DNA of 64,000 nucleotides, taken from NCBI RefSeq assembly GCF_000189635.1, contig NW_002476302.1:307973-371972 (forward strand), in the 5' to 3' direction. Of this stretch, positions 26,401 through 38,803 are shown piece by piece. The notes under the pieces are model-generated. The model did no database searches. It was not told where the DNA came from and worked only from the letters and a program-made list of their open reading frames with translations. The stretch's first letter is position 1. Each line of letters begins with the position of its first letter. Origin of the DNA: Tetrahymena thermophila SB210. Its lineage: Eukaryota > Ciliophora > Oligohymenophorea > Hymenostomatida > Tetrahymenidae. A program made the position numbers and the translations under genes.

Positions 26401-29400
26401 AAGCCAACGGTAATCAAAAAGATGCAGTTTCTGCTGTTTTATGGAGTTCAGGAATGAAAATTCATGCAATTTTAATGAAAGCAGCCTTGATGCAAGATCC
26501 TGAAGGTTACAAAAAACTCTAAGGAATATTTGTTTGGTTAGAAACTAAATTTGCTTAAGCTGTAAGCTAAGACTAGAAATTTACATTCAGTGTAGCATCT
26601 AAATATCTTTTACGCAGTCTATGGTAGTCCATGCTAGATTCAGTGAATGAAGATTTAAAAGGAAATTTGAATTAACAAATAAATAGTCCAGCATTTTGGA
26701 ATAATATTATTTAAATTATATACAGTACCTAAGAAATAGTACTCTCTGCTCATAATTATGAATTTAACCTTCCTAAAGTTAATGATCACTCCAAAATTTA
26801 CCTTTCAATGAGAAATTTTTGTACAATTGTTGATACTTAAAATGACTTTAACATCCCAAAAAGTAATTTATTTATTTTTTTAATTTGAAATAGATTTTAA
26901 TAATTATAAAAAATAAATAAAGACTTCAAAGATTAAATTACTAGTAATAATTGGATTGATAGATAAATAGTTAATGGAATTATTAAAATACTTGATAATA
27001 TATGGAACGAGACTAAGTTTGATATCAACTTTTAGAAATTTCATAACAACAAATAAAATGTCGCAAATAGCTAAGCTCTTGAAGAATCTGAATGGTTGAC
27101 TATATAAAAATAAGTAGCAAATATGCTCAGTTTTTCAAAGTAAGAGGAATTTGTTAAAGATTTTGATATCTTAATGTCTAATCCTATACCAGAAAGAGGC
27201 TCATTTATGAAAATATGCAACTTGTTAATAACACTTTAGATAGATGACATCATCCGCAGAAGACAATCTAAAGAAATTTTAAGGGAAGCTTTAGAAAGAT
27301 TTGAGAGAATGATAAAATATTATATTGTAGTTTGTGAAAATACTAGAGAGAAAAAAGTTTTAGCATAGAAAGAAGCAATTCACGCTAATATCCTCTATTG
27401 CTTAAATTATCTTTATATATAATACGAAACTGCAATAGCCGGTGTAGCTAATAACGAAGGAAACCCAAGTGAGAAATCTGAACATGAAAAAGTAAAAAAT
27501 TGTATTGGGAAATCTATTAAAAACATATTTGTTTTTATATTGCTATGCATTGAACTTATACATTAATAATATGGTAATTTCGATAACTATCCATAAATGA
27601 AGGCAAATATGGCAAGTTTTAGCGTTTCTCCTATGATTCCAAACTTAAATATGATATTATTTGATTTATTCCATACTTATCTTTTGATGATGAATAGCAG
27701 TAATAACTAGCAAAATAGCGGAAACCCTGCTAACGATTGTATCCTGAATATGAAAACACTCAAAGAGCATAAAAATGAGTATCAATTTTTAAACATCGGT
27801 GAACTTACTTTTTCTAATGAATGGGTTTTCTGCTTTACTGATAATCCTAAAATATGGGAAGTTATTAACAAATATTACAATGATATCTTCAAAAATACAC
27901 AAAGAACAATTAGAGAAATAAGCGAAGAGAGCTCAAAGGGAAGTATTCGCTCTTTTAAAATGAATGAAATGAATAAAGAAGTTATTGGGCGTACATACAA
28001 TAATTAAATATTTGATAATACTGCAAAAGTTTTGGAAATAGAAGAGCAACAAAAATACAGAGATTTATAAGTTAACGAAGAAAGTGTTCGTTGTGCTCGT
28101 AATTTGTGGAAAAAATGTTGGAAACGCCTCCGTATCTATGATGGCTTGTGGAAGCCAAAACATATAAATAATTAATATGATTAACCTTTTGATGAACAGA
28201 GGTTCTCATATGAAAATAGATAAAATAATCCATTTTTTTACTTAAAAATTGATAAGTATGAAGCAAGAAATCGCATGAAACCTTATTTGAAATTAAAATT
28301 AATTGATCCAAAATATGCAAAAGAATATCAAACTAAGCTAAAACAGCTTCGTGTTAATCAAGGGTAAACTTCTATTTTATCTTCGAATGTAAAGCTTACA
28401 ATAGTGTAAAATTAAATTAGCAATGACAATATTAATAATAATATTGATTCGGTCAATGAAATATATGGTAAAAACGCTTAAGACTCTTTTGCTAATATTA
28501 ATTCAGACCCTAATAACACAACTAATATCTAACTAAGCTCAAATAATATCACTAGTGCTATAAATATAAATAATTAAAGCAGTTAAAATACAGTAAACTC
28601 TAGTAATAGTGGGAACAGCTACTTTTTTAATTTAGGAAAAAATATATCAAAAAATATTGCTAAAACATTTAAATCAATTCTTCCTTTTGCCAAAGAAAGT
28701 TCTTCTACAAGTAAATAAAAAACAAATCAAGAAATTATTTTTAAATTTTATTCATAAAAAAAGACTAAAAAGGAATTAATGAGATCTAAAACAAAAATTT
28801 ACTCATCAGCTAAGAAGTCTAATTTACAAAAAAATGTTAATGGATTAAGACTTTAACTGCTAGAAACGGTTAACTTAGCATGACTGATGATAACCTAGTG
28901 TAATGTTAATTTTATATTAAAACTTTTAATTTAAAAAAATATTAAATTTAAAATAAAGATTTTAATATGAATCAATTGAGCAAAAAGAGTCTCATATAGC
29001 TATGACTTCTCACAAAATTCCTGACGACAGAAGGCTCATAAAGGAGTGGCCTCTCAAGCAAATAAAGGAAGTTCATACTAGAAGATATATACTCAAAAGA
29101 ACTGCCATAGAAATATTCTTTTTAGATGGATCTTGTGTTCTTCTAAACTTCCCTCACAGCACTTAAGATTGTGAAGAAGTCAGTTAAAAATTAGTAAGAA
29201 ATAGAAAGAAAAGATGCCCAAATATTATATATTATAATACCTTAGACCCTCGCAAACTCATAGAAAAAACTAATATAACTCAAAAATGGCTCAATCGCTA
29301 AATATCCAATTTTGAATATCTCATGCATTTGAATGGACTTGGAAGTAGAAGTTATAAGGATCTCACATAATATCCTGTTTTTCCATGGATAATAACAGAT

Positions 29401-31724
29401 TATAAATCCAAAGATATTTTCACTACAATTAGAGATTTAACTAAGCCTATGGGTGCTCTAGGTACATAAGAAAGAATAGATTTTTATTTAGAAAGGTTTT
29501 CGAATATTGATCCTTTCCAAGATATTCCTCCTTTCCATTATGGCTCTCATTACAGTTCTCCTGCAATCATCTTTTAATTTATGTTGAGAATATAGCCTTT
29601 TACTAATGGTAACAAAATAATTTTATATCAAATTTTAGTTAATGTTGTGTAAAATATTTAAAAGGCACGAAGATTTTATAAGGGAATAAATTTGATATAC
29701 CAGATAGACTATTTTATAGTCTTGAGGATTCATTCAGATGTGCTACAGAAGATAATGCAGATATTCGTGAATTAATACCTGAGCTTTTTTATCTTCCTGA
29801 ATTATTCCTAAATATAAATAAGGAGGATTTCGGTATCCGTCAGACAGGTGAAAGAGTTGATAATGTAGAAATTCCTCAATGGGCTGATAGAAATCCTTAT
29901 AAATTTGTAGTTTTACATAGAAAGGCTTTGGAATCTGAAGTCGTTTCTTCTAGCATCAGTAATTGGATTGACTTAATTTTTGGATATAAGTAGATTGGAA
30001 AGGAAGCTGAGAAGAATTTGAATGTATTTTATCACTTAACTTATGAGTAAAAAGTTGATTTGGATTAGATAAAAGATGAATCTACAAGAATTTCTACTGA
30101 AACGCAAATCATTAATTTTGGCTAAACTCCATTTTAACTATTTTTGGATAAACCTCACCCTCAAAGATTTTCAAAAGATTAAATATTTGCAGGAAGGATA
30201 ATTGCTGATCCTCAAGCTGAAATCAAAGTATTCCGTCCAAGCAATGGCAAAAAAAAGAAATAAGCAACAAAAGAATATAAATTAGTGAACTTCTTTAGTG
30301 ATATGATAGATGATTCCATCATTTCCTTAAAGTGGATAAATGATACCAGATTTATCTGTTTAAGAAGAAATGGGCAAATTACTTAATTTAGGTAAAATAT
30401 TTATTTAAAGATTTGTTAAGTAAAACATTAATAAAAAAAGGTGGTACAACAATCCAGTTCATCAAGCTCAATAAACTGCCATACCCTTCTAATGTGGTGA
30501 GGATAAAAAGAAAGAAATTACTCTTGACAAAGGAAAAAGTAATTAAAAAAAAATTCACAATATTTAAGTTAAAAAAAAAATATTATAAAATAGAAGTCGC
30601 TTTGAATTAAATTGATTAATCTGTTAACTACAATGAATATCCTTGCTACTTTTTAAAAGAATCAAAGGTAACAAAAAAAAATATCATCAGATTTTTAAAA
30701 AGCATTAATTTTTAAAAAAAGATTGTGATTTTAGGAGGATTATGGGATGGTATAATTAAGTTAGTTTAAATAGACACTAATTAAGAAGTAGAATCATATT
30801 AAATGCATAACGATACAGTCACATACATGACATCAGATAGCAAAGAAAACTTCCTCATCTCAGGTAAAGATTAATTCAATTCTAAACTTGAAATAATATT
30901 AAATAACTAAAGGTACTAAGAGTGGTGAAGTCATAGTTTGGAAAATAAATACTGAAATGAAGCTCTCTGTTCGTTATGTAATAAATGATCATAGAGATAG
31001 AGTAATTTATTAATCAACTAAAAGCAATACATAAATTTTTTTAATTTACTTGTCAATAAAATTAGATCACTTAAATTAAAATCTCCAAAGATTTGCTAAT
31101 ATTTGCAACTGCTTCTGAAGATTCCACGATAAATATCTACAATTTAATAAGTGGATAATTTTATCGCACATTTTTCCATCCAAACAACCTTTCCATAGAT
31201 AATGTAAATATTCATTTTCTATTTTTAAGGTTATTTATTTATTTATTGCTTATTCAAAATAAGGTTTTAATAAGTTATTAACCTCTACCTTGCATAGTAT
31301 TCTACTCTAATTAGGATCGTACCCTTTACTCCTATAGCATCAATGGACAATTTTTGGCAAAGGCAAATGAAGAATTTTTATAAATCACAAGCTCATTAAT
31401 AGTTAGAGACAATAACTTTTCAGAAATTATAGTAAATTATTTAATAAATATTTTTAAGCAATGATTAATTTTTTCCTTCTAAAGATATATGGAAACGAAA
31501 GAGGTGATGTTTTTTTTAGAGAGCTTCCTTTCTTAAATTTAAGAAAAGTATATAATGTATCAATTGGAAGTCCAGTATTAAGTATCGTTTGTTCTAAAGA
31601 TAAGAGGTACTTGCTATGTGGTTGCAGTGATGGGTATATATCTGTTCTTACTGATCCTTTGACTAACAATAGGGTAATATAGCTAGGTAGATCTAATTCA
31701 AATAATAATGAATAGTAAAAATGA
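20423..31724 (+). CDS. Giant PH-BEACH-WD40 domain protein
   Basis: A chain of 22 exons keeps phase from ATG 20423 to TGA 31722-31724 and encodes 3,284 residues. Introns are 49-93 nt except 20971-21254 (284 nt). Region order: helical armadillo-like N-terminus; concanavalin-like segment beginning [16 protein letters not shown] (about 295-400); helical region to ~820; Gln/Asn/Ser-rich linker to ~1480; second helical region; PH domain (about 2455-2545, with [13 protein letters not shown] and [20 protein letters not shown]); BEACH domain (about 2590-2880: [77 protein letters not shown]); and WD40 repeats to the end. BEACH proteins (NBEA, LYST, LvsA, WDFY) govern vesicle traffic, lysosome size and contractile-vacuole function; the exact subfamily is not resolved. 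Confidence 0.92.
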
Positions 31725-32844
31725 TGTTTCTTAAACTAAGCCTTCTCAAAAAAAAAGAAAATATTTCTAATTTTCAAATTCTAATTATAAATTTTGTATT
31801 TAATAAATAAATAAAATATAAATAATAAATATCTAAATTGAACACAACTTGAGCATGCTTCATTATTAAATATAAATACTGAGAATAATATAATGAATGA
31901 AAGCAATTATTTGAAAATAAATTTTTGTCTTAATATGAAAATAAAAACTTTATTAGAAACTCTTCACTACCTTGCAAAAATTAGTAAAATTTCTCTGATA
32001 GATTAGATATAATGAGAAGTTAATTAAAAAAATTTAAATATAAAAAAATATATACAATACACTTCTTTAGGAAATTAAATCAATAAGTTTAATGTATCAT
32101 ACATACCATTACATACATACATATCCATTTTTGTAATATCATTCAAATAACCGCTTAAAAATAAAATATCCAAATTTATTTGATTTACTAGCAATCCCTC
32201 CTCACACATTTAAAATTAAATAAGCATTTCTGCTTAAGTTAAATAAATCTAATTAATTAACTAAATCAGTAATGAATAATATTTTTTTGTTAGCAAATAA
32301 AGATATTTTTAAATATTTAAAAGAGACTTTTTTTTCACTTGCAAAAAATAAATAATTTTTAGTAACAATGCTAAAAATTTTAAGAAACAATAATTAAGAA
32401 GCTTTAATATATTAGATTTTTAGAGGAAAATAAAAATAATTTTCTATTATCTAATTAAATTCTTCAAAATTTGATTATTAATAAATTAAATACCATAGTA
32501 TATTTAATACATATCCCTCCCTCTCTTTATATTTTATTGTTAGAATACTCATTGATTATTATTATGTAATTCATAAGAATCAAACGAATATTTTGATAGA
32601 ATATTTTTAATTTGAGCATTAATGTTTGCATTATAAATAATAATTTATCATAAATTTTTTAATCAATTTTAATTTTGAATATATTTATTGTAAAGATTGC
32701 TTGTTGGTAGAGATAAGAAAATATTTTATAAAATTATTAAATTAGAATACAATTATGAAGAAATATAATGTAATGTAATAAATTATGAAAGTTATTTTTA
32801 TACAATATTTGATATTTTTTATACAAAATTTTGTTGAATATGCT
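31725..32844. other. Intergenic, convergent gene ends
   Basis: Lies between the 3' ends of the BEACH gene and the minus-strand channel gene. A/T-rich with short CATA-type runs near 32100-32130 and no coding signal. Confidence 0.6.
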
Positions 32845-35683
32845 TCAAATATTTTCTATAATTGAATCTATATTTTTATTTATACTATCTGTTTCTTTAT
32901 ATTATGGGGAAGAGCTGTTTGCCCTAGGAGAATTTTCAGAATCAAATTTCTTTTCCAAATCAATTGCTTCTATAATATATCTATAATCTTGATTTACTTT
33001 AATATTATATGATGGTAACATTCTTTTTTCTATGTTAAAGTATTCTTCATTATAAGGTACTAATTAATGCTGAGGAACTACTTAATGGCTTCTCTTACAG
33101 CACATATTAACAAATCTCTATAAAAATCCAGAATATGAAATGTTCAAAATATAAAGTCCTAAAACTATAAGAAGGAATATGAAAAGATAGAGAATATGGA
33201 AAGCTCTATTTTCAATAGGAGCTGAATCGTTAATTTTAACTTTAACTTCTCCTGTAGTCTGATTCATATTTAAAACCAACTAGCTTTAAGAACTTGGAAA
33301 GATTAAAGGCTATCCATACATGTAGAGTCCTACTGCTAAATGAAGCAAAAGAGACCATGGAAGGATCAATAACATACGATTACTTAAACCTGTATCATAA
33401 GTTGGTGGACGTCTGCATACTCTTAAAAGTAGGTACTTATAAACCCAATATTATGATGTTAAGATAATAAAGCCTGCAAATAGCATTATAGGGATACCTG
33501 AGGAATAAAATAATGTTGTGAAAATGATATTAAAAGTAGAAGCATAGTAAAAAGAAATTGGAAATTCTGGTCCAAGAATAGTTTTGTTTGCTACTCTTTA
33601 AACATCTTTTCCTTCAAGTTGTTTAACCTTTGATTCTCGTCTGCATTTACTAATCATGGAATATAAGAACTAGAATAAAAACAGAGTAACAACAAAGAAG
33701 AAGACTGTAACTGTAATCTTTGATCCTACTTATAAGTACCATGATCTGTCAAAATCAGTAGAAAACTACGATTTATTGTTATCTTATAAATTACTAATTG
33801 GAGGTATAGGTTTAGAAAAAGTAATTGCTGGCACAAAACCATAAATATTTGCTTGCAACTATTTTTTAAAAATATTTATAAATCTTAGTCAAATTTAAAA
33901 TGATTATATTTAATTATTAATTTGAATAGAATAATAAATAAATTAATTGATTACAAATAATGTAATTAAAGCTGTGTTAACAAAAAAAGCTAAGAATAGC
34001 TTAGATGTCATAGAGGTAGTGTACTTAGTAATTGTTTTGTATCTATTAAATTTTCCTAGAGCTTAAATTGTAAGTCTAAGAAGAAAGTTAACAATTAGAA
34101 CAACTAAACCTGTGACAATAGTAAGAGCATATGTAGTAGCATATTTGACCCAAACGTCCCAACATAAGTTTTGTAAAGCGCTATTGGATGTCATTTGAGA
34201 AAATGAAACATTAGTACAGTAGCATTATGTGTAAAGTGAAGATTTAGAGGCTTAAGAGAAGGAAATAGACTATTTTGGACAATCCTCAGTATTCTAAGGA
34301 GTTGCAATATTGGCAATGATAATAACAGCAAAAGTGATAATCATTACGATGATTACAAGTATAATAACAGCCAAAGTTCTTAAAAATCTATTAACTTTAT
34401 TTAGTTTTAAAAATAATTAAATTTCATTTAAAAATAATTAACAAAATATCTTACATGAACTAACTTCAAGATTTTCCCAAAGAATGTTAGATGGTTCATC
34501 TGGTTTGAAGTTTAATTTGAGTAAATGCTTGTTTTATAGCATAAATTCTTTAACACGCTTTTAACCAAAGAAACCTTTTGTTTTTTTGTACTCTTATTAT
34601 ATTTTTTACTTATCTTCAATGCTGTTTAATATTATAAAAGCTTTAACAGATGGGTATTCATTATGAGATAGAACTGAACCATTCATCTTAGTTTAAACTT
34701 ATTAATTAATGTCTGCTTAAATGTCTGCTAATTTTTTACCCAATTTTTATAATGTCTCACTTTTCTTTTCATCTTTACCTAAAAATTATTATCTTGATTT
34801 TTCTTGTTTTATCAAATCTATAAGCTATGCTTCCTCTTTATGCAAGAAGAGAGTATTGTAATAGTTTCTAGCAAATTTACACTCGAATACATCTACAGAA
34901 AAATTATCACGGAAATGATTGGATAAAATTTTTTCATCAGTAATTGTGTGAGGAAATCCTGATACTTCTATTGAATAATTAGATGGTAAAGAGTTTTTCA
35001 GATCAGTTTCCTTGGCTATTTGGTGTGAGTGGTAATGAAACCAAAAAATAAATAATAAGAATATAACTGAGTAAACTATATCTGGTACTGCAACTTATAT
35101 TAATCTGCTATCCTATTTTTGAATAAAGCAAACTATTAGAATAAAAGAATAAAATCTCAAATTTTTAATTTACAGAGTTGCTAACAAAATCTACTATCCT
35201 CTACTGATTTTCTACTTGATCTGCTTAATAATCAGCGTCACTAGCATTTGCTCCAGGGGAAAGTAATTTTAGTTTTGGTTGATTAGATATGGATAGTTTA
35301 GGTAAGGAATTTGTAGACATTTCTATACTATTTAAGCTTTATCCTTGGATGTTACCTATTAAAGCAGGTATAGAAATAAGAGACATTAATAAAAAAACTA
35401 TAGCAGAATATTTAAGAAGTTCAAAGAATAAGCGTAATCCTGGTCCATATTAAGCAAGCTCAGATAGATCGCAATTAAGACTGTATTCTTCATAAGAACC
35501 CCCATTGTTTTTCATTACACTAAATTTGTTTCTATAAGCAACAGCTTCTTCCCATGAAGCTAGCTGATCGCTAACTTTTTCCTAGTCTAAAATAGCCTTT
35601 TCTGCTTAAAATAAAGTTTTAGATTTGGCCATTACTTACTTGCGTAAGCTCATTTATTGTGCAATAACTTTTTATTGACTCAT
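32845..35683 (-). CDS. OSCA/TMEM63 (CSC1)-like multi-span membrane channel
   Basis: Minus-strand gene with exons 35174-35683, 34455-35112, 33955-34394 and 32845-33858, giving 873 residues. Order: a helical cytosolic N-terminus; TM helices (YGPGLRLFFELLKYSAIVFLL; VYSVIFLLFIFWF); a large cytosolic domain beginning SIEVSGFPHTITDE and ending in PDEPSNILWENLEVSS, which matches the 'APEPxDIxWxNL' hallmark before TM3 of OSCA/TMEM63/CSC1 proteins; then several TMs (TLAVIILVIIVMIITFAVII, ALTIVTGLVVLIVNFLL, ITVTVFFFVVTLFLFQFLY). GPEFPISFYYASTFNIIFTT, LLLRVCRRPPTYDTG and the last TM pair complete a 7TM-type region. These are osmo/mechanosensitive cation channels related to anoctamins. A ~110-residue hydrophilic tail follows. 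The family call rests on motif order; ciliates have many such paralogues. Confidence 0.78.
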
Positions 35684-37015
35684 TCTTTTATTTAAAATTT
35701 TTTTCTAAATTTTTTGATATTATTATCTTTATAATTACTTGATAATCACTTTTTAATATTCACAAATTATGCAGTGAAATTTAAAAATCTTTGCATAAAA
35801 TATTAGTTAGGTTATTAAGAGCTTCGAAATTAACTCCAAAAATACCTACCAGCTATTCTGTTTTTCTATGCGTTCTACCTACTCAATAAAAAATAAAATA
35901 TAAATTATTACTGTGCAGAAAGAGGATAAGAAGTGCGTTTTTACATAGAATTTCTAAGTTTAAAAATATTCTATACCAGAAAACAAGCAAAATATTCGCA
36001 CCAACATATGCAATTAGCCCTTATTCTATTAATTAATTTAAATATTAGATTCAAGCACTATGTTTGATTGATTGTAATCTAACCTTAATCTTTAATTTTT
36101 TAAAATTTACAATTTCAGTTGTTAACAACTTCGTAATACAGTAATAAAATAGACAAGATTCTATCTATTTAATTGTATTGATTTATAAGCCAGAATTATA
36201 AATGAATATCTTCTAATTCTCTTAACGCATAATCAAAAAAAATATAAGTGAAAATGTTAAATCTTAGTAAATAGTAATTTAAAAATTTAATCTGATAATT
36301 TCTATAATAAATCTATTATTTAAGTGTTGGATTTAAATATATTGATTGATATTTGTGAGTAAATATCAAATATTATTCTTTACTTTTATGATATTACTAT
36401 TCATGATCAAAATAGATAATAAAAGTTATCAAACTTAAATATTTTGTTTCGATTCGTTTACTATTAATATTGCAAAATTTTCAATTAAGTCTATGAAGTA
36501 TGACGAAACATACTTGCAGGATAACCACCAATCTTTTAGTGATCTTCAAATAAATATAAAGCTAAAATTAAGCAGAACAAAAACATTTTTCTTTTAAATG
36601 ATTGCCCCATAAGTTGGAAGAAAAATATACATTACTTAATACAATTTAAAATCCAATTATTTGTAATAGCTATATGATTTTTAGTATAGACAATAGCATT
36701 CATGTAAATTAAGGATTAATTTAGAAGATATGTCTTAAAGCAAATATTATAAAATAAACAATAAATAAATTCAACGTATTGAAATAAAATTAAATTCCAT
36801 GTAATTTGATTTAAATATTTGAATTATAATAGTCTTATAATAGATGTTTAATAATATTACTAAAATGAGTATCACTTCATTAATACTTATCAAGCATATT
36901 TTTTCATAAAAGTCTTAAAATAAGAATAAGCATGAATTTTTTAAGATCAACCTTTTTTACCTGAAATTTTATTAAAAAATACTATACATAGAACAGGATA
37001 AATTTTATGTAATAT
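35684..37015. other. Intergenic, A/T-rich
   Basis: Upstream of the channel gene and downstream of the zinc-ribbon gene, both on the minus strand. One plus-strand ORF (36493-36822, 109 codons) is open, but its length is not exceptional with a single stop codon at this base composition, and it has no motif. Nothing else seen. Confidence 0.55.
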
Positions 37016-38254
37016 TCATTTTTCTTAATACTGTTCTAATTACTTAATTACTGCACTGACATCTTCCTCATCAAAGTATATTTCTATAGAAGGATCGTAT
37101 TTTGTTTGTATGTAATTTTTTATCTTAGTAAATACTCTTTTTTTGAATTTAGTTTAGAACGTTAGGAGATGTAACTCATTGCTCTCGAATGGGAAACTAC
37201 ACTATATATAAATAAGAAATAATTAACATTGAAGAAATAAATAAATAATTCAGTAAGCATAAATAATTGATTTAAAATGAAATATAACTATATTTATTGC
37301 ATTATTACTATTAAATAATATTTCATAAAATGCCAATAAATTCTATCTAATAATAAATTCAAATTAAATATTGAAAACCCCCAATCAAATCTAATCTAAG
37401 TTTTATATCTAAAATTACTATTTTTTTATAATTTATTATAATAAATTTCTACTTGTGATTAGTTTATCAATTCAAAAATTCTCTTCATAATTTTTCATTT
37501 TTGAAATAATATTTTCAAAATATACAAATATAAAGCTTGGCGCTGGTTGTAATTAATGTTTTTTAAGCTTATATTTATTCAAAAAATTTGAATTAATAAA
37601 ATTACATTAACGTTCGTGCACATAAATAGAGACTCTTCTTTGTTAATTTCGAATGCTTGGAGATTAGCCTTAACGCATTAAGGACAAGCAATTTTCTTTT
37701 TATATTTTTTGCTATACTCAGGATTATTTAAAATATACTCTTATATGTCCTTTAAACTATATCTTTGTGTCTACTACTATTCTTCATGGCTCTTAGTATT
37801 TCCTACATTTTAAATACTTAATATAAAATTATTTTTAAATCAAAATTAATTTTAAAAAAATTTACTTTTATTTTGCAGCTATTTCTTCTTCTTCTTCTTG
37901 CAAATTATTTTAATTAGATTATTAATAATAATTTTTTTCTATTGCCTAAGATTTATTATTCAAGACATTGTGAAAGTATATTTCATCTGAATCGTTTGAA
38001 TTTTTATAATTTTAAAACCAGTTATTCTCATGGTCTTATAGCAAATTTCCAAAATTATCTTAGAAATCGATTATATTTTATTCTTCATAATTTCCTAGAT
38101 GCTAAAATTAATCATCTAAGCTGAAATCATGATTCTTGTGCATATTTTATTATATCTAGTTAACATTCACATCATCAAGATTCTGCATATAATCTTAGCT
38201 CTTTTAAACTTATAAATTAGCCTAAAAATTATGTGTGGCATTGTGATCACTCAT
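37016..38254 (-). CDS. Small four-cysteine (zinc-ribbon-like) protein
   Basis: Minus strand, exons 37866-38254, 37612-37789 and 37016-37201, giving 250 residues in consistent phase. The first ~130 residues are Asn/Gln/Asp-rich and probably disordered, with EEEEE before the first intron. The C-terminal half carries IACPQC (Cys165, Cys168) and SLFMCTNCSFPF (Cys187, Cys190), a C-x2-C-x18-C-x2-C arrangement typical of zinc ribbons. Text such as 'SxFxC.N..C.FPF' resembles the zinc-binding N-terminus of USPL1-type proteins, but the match is short. The second Cys pair is created by joining across a 410-nt intron (37202-37611), so the spacing depends on that splice. It ends DPSIEIYFDEEDVSAVIKQL. Its start is 550 bases from the divergent UTP14 gene. 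Confidence 0.7.
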
Positions 38255-38803
38255 TACGCTTAAAATAATAACAGAATATCAAGCTAATTTTATCCTAAAT
38301 GATAAAATATTTTAGTTTTTATTTTTTATATGCAGTTTAAATCAAATTTTTTTAGCACTAACAAACAATCTTAGAATTAACTAAAATTAAAATTAATAAG
38401 CATCTATGATGATTTGTGATAATATTAAATTGTTCAAAAAATATTTACAAATTAATAGCTGAAAAAAATTTACAAAAAGTGATTGTTAAAAAGCTTAAAT
38501 TAATTTAGGTTAATTTTGAAGATAATTTATGAATGAATGAATATTTTATCAAATTTTCATTGAATTTATTACAAAAACCATGTAAAAATGCATGTTTTCT
38601 TTGTGTTTTTTAATTAATTAATTAACTATTAGAATTAAAAGTATCTAAATCAATATTAAATTTAATTAAGCATGCAAATGACTATTATTACTACTTGCTA
38701 CATATGCATATTTGTATAGATTTGATATTCAATCAAAAATAAAACAAACAAGAATTTATTTTATAAGCACAACTATATTATTTTAAGTAGATTGCTATTA
38801 ACC
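38255..38803. other. Divergent intergenic (shared promoter) region
   Basis: 549 bases between two divergently transcribed start codons (zinc-ribbon gene leftward, UTP14 rightward), so both promoters must lie here. A/T-rich; no recognisable site. Confidence 0.6.

Noticed and set aside
28711-28963. Apparent frameshifts inside the PH domain of the BEACH gene
   Set aside because: Two ordinary introns (28711-28763 and 28900-28958) restore a continuous PH domain reading [13 protein letters not shown].
30539-30593. Possible intron in the BEACH gene starting GTAATT
   Set aside because: It was required only under a misread frame. Careful codon counting shows the frame stays open through 30441-30667, and the total length is a multiple of three without it.
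36493-36822. Plus-strand ORF of 109 codons upstream of the channel gene
   Set aside because: With one stop codon and high A/T, open runs of this length are expected by chance. The text has no motif or domain-like pattern.
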